From Methyloceanibacter sp. (GTDB taxonomy: Bacteria; Pseudomonadota; Alphaproteobacteria; Rhizobiales; Methyloligellaceae): a stretch of DNA of 14,876 bases. Shown here one piece after another: positions 6,798-14,876 of the stretch. The notes under the pieces were generated by a model. That model was given only the letters and a program-made list of their open reading frames with translations, was not told the DNA's origin and did not search any database. The DNA lies in contig JAENXG010000034.1 of assembly GCA_016649675.1 (NCBI GenBank), forward strand, positions 1 to 14,876, written 5' to 3'. The position numbers were made by a program, and so were the translations under genes. Each line of letters starts with the position of its first letter. The stretch's first letter is position 1.

Positions 6798-8225
6798 CTA
6801 GCGGGGGAGGTCGGTCTTGCCCATCAGGAACTTGTCGATGGCCTGCGCCGCCTGTCGGCCCTCGCGGATCGCCCACACCACGAGAGACTGGCCACGGCGC
6901 ATGTCTCCGGCCGCGAACACTTTGGGCCGCGAGGTGCGGTAGTCGAGTTCGTTCGCCTTCACGTTGCCGCGGGCATCGAGGTCGACCTTCAAATCCTTGA
7001 CCATGCCCTCCTGCACCGGGTGGAGGAAACCCATGGCGAGAAGCACCAGGTCTGCCGGGATCTCGAACTCGCTGCCGGGCACCGGCTTCATCTGGCTGTC
7101 GAGGCGGATGCATTCGAGCGCCTCGACTTGACCATCAGCCCCGAGAAACCGGCTGGTTGCCACGGCAAAATCGCGGGCAGCGCCCTCGGCCTGGCTCGAT
7201 GAGGTGCGGAGCTTGAGCGGCCAGTTCGGCCAGGTGAGCTCCTTGTTCTCCTTCTCCGGCGGCATCGGCAGGATTTCGAGCTGCGTCACGGCGACGGCGC
7301 CTTGGCGGAACGAGGTGCCGATGCAGTCGGAGCCGGTATCGCCGCCGCCGATCACCACGACTTGCTTTCCCGTGGCCAGGATCGGCTCGACATCGCCTAA
7401 GGGCTCGCCGGAGACGCGGCGGTTCTGCTGCGGCAGAAAATTCATGGCGTAATGCACCCCGGCGAGATCGCGGCCCGGGACGGCAAGATCGCGGGGGTGC
7501 TCGGCGCCGCCGGCCAGCAGCACGGCATCATAGTCGCGCTCGAGCCTCATCACGCGTACATCGCGGCCGACATGGACGTTGCAGTGGAAGGTGACGCCTT
7601 CTGCTTCCATCTGCGCCACGCGCCGCTCGACGATATGCTTCTCCATCTTAAAGTCGGGGATGCCATAGCGGAGCAGTCCGCCCGGCAGAGCGTGCTTCTC
7701 AAAGACATGCACGTCGTGGCCGGCACGGGCGAGCTGCTGGGCGGCGGCGAGCCCCGCCGGGCCAGAGCCGATAATGGCCACGCGCTTGCTGGTCCTCGTC
7801 TCGGGCGGGAGCGGCCTGATCCAGCCCTGTTCGAAGGCCTTGTCGGCGATTGCGCATTCGATGGACTTGATAGTGACGGGGACGTCGATGATGTTGAGCG
7901 TGCAAGCAGCCTCGCACGGCGCAGGGCAGATGCGGCCCGTCACCTCGGGGAAGTTGTTGGTCGAGTGCAGGTTCTCCGCCGCCACCTCCCAGTCCGAATG
8001 ATAGACGAGGTCGTTCCAGTCGGGGATCTGGTTGTTCACCGGGCAGCCGGTGTGGCAGTAGGGGATGCCGCAATCCATGCAGCGGGCGGCCTGGCGCACG
8101 ACCTCGGCCTCGGCGGGCGGGATGATGAACTCGCGATAATGGCGGATGCGGTCGGAGGCCGGCTCGTAGGTCCGGTCCTCGCGGTCGATCTCAAGAAAGC
8201 CCGTGATCTTGCCCATATGGGTCAT
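6798..8225 (-). CDS. gltD: Glutamate synthase (NADPH) small subunit
   Basis: The beta subunit of GOGAT takes electrons from NADPH via FAD and passes them through 4Fe-4S clusters to the large subunit, for conversion of glutamine plus 2-oxoglutarate to two glutamates. Seen: 475 aa, with cysteines at 49, 52, 57 and 61 and at 100, 104 and 108 in the N-terminal Fe-S domain. The FAD-binding GSGPAG is at 153-158 and the NADPH-binding GGGDTGSD at 293-300. A C-terminal AAGDMRRGQSLVVWAIREGR closes the FAD site. The start could be the ATG at 8225, which overlaps the stop of a small upstream ORF (ATGA), or the ATG at 8216, giving the usual family start MGKITGFLE. A longer TTG start at 8261 is unlikely. 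It is transcribed after gltB. Confidence 0.95.
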   Translation of the reverse strand: MTHMGKITGFLEIDREDRTYEPASDRIRHYREFIIPPAEAEVVRQAARCMDCGIPYCHTGCPVNNQIPDWNDLVYHSDWEVAAENLHSTNNFPEVTGRICPAPCEAACTLNIIDVPVTIKSIECAIADKAFEQGWIRPLPPETRTSKRVAIIGSGPAGLAAAQQLARAGHDVHVFEKHALPGGLLRYGIPDFKMEKHIVERRVAQMEAEGVTFHCNVHVGRDVRVMRLERDYDAVLLAGGAEHPRDLAVPGRDLAGVHYAMNFLPQQNRRVSGEPLGDVEPILATGKQVVVIGGGDTGSDCIGTSFRQGAVAVTQLEILPMPPEKENKELTWPNWPLKLRTSSSQAEGAARDFAVATSRFLGADGQVEALECIRLDSQMKPVPGSEFEIPADLVLLAMGFLHPVQEGMVKDLKVDLDARGNVKANELDYRTSRPKVFAAGDMRRGQSLVVWAIREGRQAAQAIDKFLMGKTDLPR

Positions 8226-8347
8226 GCTCTTTGGCCCAAGGCCGCGCGAACTGTCAGCCAACGAGTAGTCACCGTCCTGCGATTTCCGTCAAGCGGGCAC
8301 CATTGTGGCGTGGCAGAGTCGCCGCCTGGCGCCTTCCTCGAGGGCAT
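8222..8347 (-). CDS. Possible small ORF between gltB and gltD, coupled to gltD
   Basis: This 41-codon ORF fills most of the 144-nt gap between the gltB stop and the gltD start. Its ATG (8345-8347) is preceded by the strong Shine-Dalgarno AAAGGAG (8353-8359) at 5-nt spacing. Its TGA overlaps the gltD ATG at 8225 in an ATGA, typical of translational coupling. The peptide starts MPSRKAPGGD, is basic and has one cysteine. I know no family like it, and only about 62% of its third codon positions are G or C, apparently lower than in the flanking genes. It may be a coupling leader rather than a functional protein. Confidence 0.4.
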   Translation of the reverse strand: MPSRKAPGGDSATPQWCPLDGNRRTVTTRWLTVRAALGQRA

Positions 8348-8369
8348 CTTGGCTCCTTTGCCTTGAAGA

Positions 8370-13091
<4,722 letters not shown>

Positions 13092-13405
13092 ATACAACCT
13101 CGGCCACGCCTCGCGCCCCAAGCAAGCGAGAGCGGGGCCAGAAAAGCTTTGGCCAACGGCCGGCCCTTCATCAGCAGAGAACGCCCAGCGGCTGAAAGCG
13201 AAGAACCGGCTCCTTAGGCGGCTAGCGCCTTGGTTTGAGCGAACGCGAGGCCAAGATCGAGGTCCGCCTCGTTGCCGAGACGAACGCTTGGAGTGTGGCG
13301 CCGCAGCCTCCCCAACAAAGGTCAGCAAGCCTGTCCTATTCGCCCCCAAAATGACAGATTTCCAATACGCACACAAGCGGGATTCAGAGCCCCGTTCACC
13401 TCATT

Positions 13406-13450
13406 CTGGCGCCACTGTGATTTGACGAGACGCCAGGGCCGAAGGCTTAC
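13406..13450 (+). promoter_or_regulatory. Candidate bufA promoter flanked by an inverted repeat
   Basis: TTGACG at 13422-13427 fits a sigma-70 -35 box. The sequence 17 nt later, GCTTAC (13445-13450), is a poor -10 box. The -35 lies inside an inverted repeat of CTGGCG (13406-13411) and CGCCAG (13431-13436) separated by 19 nt, which could be an operator. Both are weak pattern matches. Confidence 0.22.
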
Positions 13451-13468
13451 TCCGGGGCCTAACCAAGA

Positions 13469-13490
13469 CCTCCGGAAGGAGTTCCGGAGG
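13469..13490 (+). promoter_or_regulatory. Perfect 9-bp hairpin in the bufA leader
   Basis: CCTCCGGAA and TTCCGGAGG pair perfectly around the loop GGAG, ending 33 nt before the bufA ATG and 20 nt before its Shine-Dalgarno. It could be a dyad bound by a regulator, or an mRNA hairpin that stabilises the transcript. No T-run follows directly, so it is not a terminator. The symmetry is certain; its role is unknown. Confidence 0.5.
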
Positions 13491-13523
13491 GGTGACGCGA
13501 TTTTGCATCCAGAGGAGCCGGGC

Positions 13524-13838
13524 ATGAAGGACCAAGCAAAAAGAATGACGGGATTGGCCGTCGGATTTGCCTTTACCGCCGCACTCGGGATTGTGGCCTC
13601 GAACCAGAGCGCGAAGGCCGCGGACGAGGGCGGGACCGAGAAATGCTACGGCGTCGCCAAGGCCGGCGAGAACGGATGCCAGGCGGGTCCCGGCACGGGC
13701 TGCGCCGGCTCCTCCACGGTCGATTATCAAGGCAATTCCTGGATGCTCGTGCCGAAGGGCACGTGCCTCACCATGGAGCTTCCCGGCGGGCGCAAGGGGA
13801 GCCTGGAGCCGCTCGACCGCGACCTGCCTCCAGCCTAG
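13524..13838 (+). CDS. bufA: Bufferin-type RiPP precursor (DUF2282)
   Basis: A predicted secreted precursor peptide whose cysteines are modified by the adjacent MNIO enzyme to make a copper-binding product. Seen: 104 aa with a long Sec signal (hydrophobic 10-25, cleavage near AKA, residue 32). The mature part of about 72 aa carries four cysteines at 41, 52, 60 and 81, in contexts EKCYGVAKAGENGC, GPGTGCAG and VPKGTC that are typical of DUF2282 proteins. AGAGGAG lies 6 nt before the ATG, which settles the start although the frame is open to 13272. It is first of three tightly packed genes. In characterised bufferins, modified cysteines become 5-thiooxazoles. Which cysteines react here is not shown by the sequence. 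DUF2282 is often labelled an integral membrane protein, but the only hydrophobic segment is the signal peptide. Confidence 0.88.
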   Translation: MKDQAKRMTGLAVGFAFTAALGIVASNQSAKAADEGGTEKCYGVAKAGENGCQAGPGTGCAGSSTVDYQGNSWMLVPKGTCLTMELPGGRKGSLEPLDRDLPPA

Positions 13839-13841
13839 GGC

Positions 13842-14720
13842 GTGCAAGTGGCACAAAGCCTGGCGGATAACGGCCCGCTCCCGGCCCGAGCGGGTGTCGG
13901 ACTCAAGCCGGAGTACTATCGAGATATTCTCGAGTCCGCGCCCGACATCGGCTGGTTCGAAATCCACGCCGAGAACTACATGGGCGAGGGCGGCGCGCCC
14001 CACCATTATTTGCGCGCCATCCGCGAGCTTTATCCCTTGTCGCTCCATGGCGTCGGGCTTTCGATCGGGGGCAGCTTCGCGCTCGATGAAGAGCATCTCG
14101 CACGCCTGAAAGAGCTGATCGTGCGCTACGAGCCGGCGCTCTTCTCGGAGCATCTCGCCTGGTCAAGCCATGACAGCGTTTATCTCAACGACCTCTTGCC
14201 GCTGCCCTACACGGAAGAGACGCTTGCGCGCGTGTGCGACCATATCGATGAGGTGCAGGAGGTGCTTGGGCAACGGATGCTGCTCGAGAACCCATCGACC
14301 TATGTGGCCTTCTCCGAGATGGCGATGAGCGAGGTCGCGTTCCTGCGCGAGATCGTGCGGCGCACCGGCTGTGGGCTCCTGCTCGACGTCAACAATGTGT
14401 TCGTCCAGGCCGTCAATCATGGCTTCGACGCGGGCGCCTATATCGACGCCTTCCCCGTCGAGCATGTGGGCGAGATCCATCTCGGCGGGCATGCGGCAGA
14501 CAGCGACGACGACGGCTCGGCGCTTCTGATCGACGACCACGGGCGCGAGATCGCCGATCCCGTCTGGGCGCTTTACGCGCTCTCTCTCGCCCGCATCGGT
14601 CCTCGTCCCACCCTGATCGAATGGGACAACGACGTGCCCGGCTGGGAGGTCCTGTTCGCCGAGGCGAGGCGTGCCGATGCCGTTCTCGCCGATCGCCGCA
14701 CCAATCGCATTGCGATATGA
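13842..14720 (+). CDS. bufB: MNIO-family oxidase, DUF692 (BufB/MbnB-like)
   Basis: A multinuclear non-heme iron-dependent oxidase predicted to oxidise cysteines of the BufA precursor in the cytoplasm before export. Seen: 292 aa with a TIM-barrel layout and the conserved polar residues of the family. These are WFEIHAENYM (38-47), His69 in SLHGVGLSIG, SEHLAWS (Glu103, His104), LLENPSTYV (Glu149, Asn150), LLDVNNVFV (Asp182), IHLGGHA (His213, His217) and IEWDNDVP (Glu260). Together they can supply the His/Asp/Glu metal ligands known in MbnB. The GTG at 13842 follows the bufA stop by 3 nt. The GTG at 13848 has better spacing (7 nt) from AGGG in the bufA stop region. Its stop overlaps the bufC ATG by 4 nt, so the two are translationally coupled. 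Confidence 0.93.
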   Translation: MQVAQSLADNGPLPARAGVGLKPEYYRDILESAPDIGWFEIHAENYMGEGGAPHHYLRAIRELYPLSLHGVGLSIGGSFALDEEHLARLKELIVRYEPALFSEHLAWSSHDSVYLNDLLPLPYTEETLARVCDHIDEVQEVLGQRMLLENPSTYVAFSEMAMSEVAFLREIVRRTGCGLLLDVNNVFVQAVNHGFDAGAYIDAFPVEHVGEIHLGGHAADSDDDGSALLIDDHGREIADPVWALYALSLARIGPRPTLIEWDNDVPGWEVLFAEARRADAVLADRRTNRIAI

Positions 14721-14876
14721 CCATGAAGCGCTTTGCTGACTTGCAGCGGGACTTCGCCGGCGCCGTCCTCGACACCGAGGCCGCGGTGCCCGCCCCTTTG
14801 TCGCGCAAGACGGGCGGCGTGCCGTCCCGCCGCTTCGGCGTCTACCGGAACAATGTCTATGCAGGTCTGATCGAGG
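14717..14876 (+). CDS. bufC: BufC-like partner protein, DUF2063 (partial, cut by window end)
   Basis: Only the first 53 codons are present. Seen: ATG overlapping the bufB TGA in ATGA, then a predicted N-terminal helix (KRFADLQRDFAGAVLD) and the hallmark RRFGVYRNNVYAGLIE at residues 38-53. This matches the start of DUF2063 proteins, which are the partners of DUF692 enzymes in bufferin and related clusters. The partner is thought to bind the precursor and present it to the MNIO. A second ATG two codons in (14723) is an alternative start. There is no separate Shine-Dalgarno, which supports coupling to bufB. The assignment rests on a short segment plus perfect context. Confidence 0.85.
   Translation, partial: MTMKRFADLQRDFAGAVLDTEAAVPAPLSRKTGGVPSRRFGVYRNNVYAGLIE

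Larger units (their letters stand above)
13092..13523. promoter_or_regulatory. 432-nt divergent region between gltB and the bufferin operon
   Basis: No credible gene is present, although gltB's frame continues open to 13376 on the minus strand and bufA's to 13272 on the plus strand. It must carry promoters for both directions. On the gltB side there is a partial palindrome GGCCA...TGGCC with AAAGCTTT inside it (13136-13154). There is also a short stem AGGCG-gctag-CGCCT around 13217-13231. On the bufA side are two inverted repeats, listed separately, and the bufA Shine-Dalgarno AGAGGAG (13511-13517). I found no sigma-54 site with correct spacing. Confidence 0.55.

Noticed and set aside
7452..8366. 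304-codon open frame on the plus strand opposite gltD
   Set aside because: gltD has all its Fe-S cysteines and nucleotide motifs; this frame is a composition shadow.
13119..13140. Sigma-54 promoter for gltB on the minus strand (TGGCCCCGCTTGC)
   Set aside because: The GG and GC doublets are only 8 nt apart instead of 10, so the site would not fit sigma-54.
13451..13490. Possible ECF sigma (SigF-like, GTAACC-N16-CGAA as I recall it from Caulobacter) promoter at CTAACC (13459-13464)
   Set aside because: The -35-like element differs in the first base and the expected downstream element reads GTTC, so there is no match at proper spacing.

Overview
The window is a GC-rich stretch of bacterial chromosome. 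Gene families, gene order and codon use suggest an alphaproteobacterium, probably of the order Hyphomicrobiales; this is inferred from recognisable proteins only. There are no rRNA or tRNA genes, insertion sequences or CRISPR arrays. Nearly every base belongs to one of ten clear genes, one of them cut by the window edge, plus two doubtful small ones.

Layout. (1) Positions 9-2002: galU (minus) and galE (plus) diverge from a 128-nt gap and make UDP-glucose and UDP-galactose, precursors for surface polysaccharides. (2) Positions 2097-6286: three plus-strand genes for exported cell-wall proteins. Two are tandem MltB-type lytic transglycosylases and one is an SGNH-hydrolase-like protein of the DUF459 family. 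They are followed by a small coding region (to 6791) that has no ordinary start codon unless one G is removed from a GGGG run at 6361-6364. (3) Positions 6798-13091 (minus): the two subunits of NADPH-dependent glutamate synthase, gltB then gltD. Between them lies a possible 41-codon ORF with a strong Shine-Dalgarno sequence, whose stop overlaps the gltD start in an ATGA. (4) Positions 13524-14876 (plus, running off the end): bufA-bufB-bufC, a ribosomal-peptide (RiPP) operon of the bufferin type. It encodes a secreted DUF2282 precursor with four cysteines, a DUF692 multinuclear non-heme iron oxidase (MNIO), and the start of its DUF2063 partner.

The bufferin operon is the most interesting system here. 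In characterised relatives, the MNIO enzyme with its partner modifies cysteines of the precursor and the exported product binds copper. This operon diverges from gltB across a 432-nt gap. The gap holds two inverted repeats near bufA: CTGGCG...CGCCAG around a TTGACG, and a perfect 9-bp hairpin 33 nt before the bufA start. No dedicated regulator gene is visible in the window.
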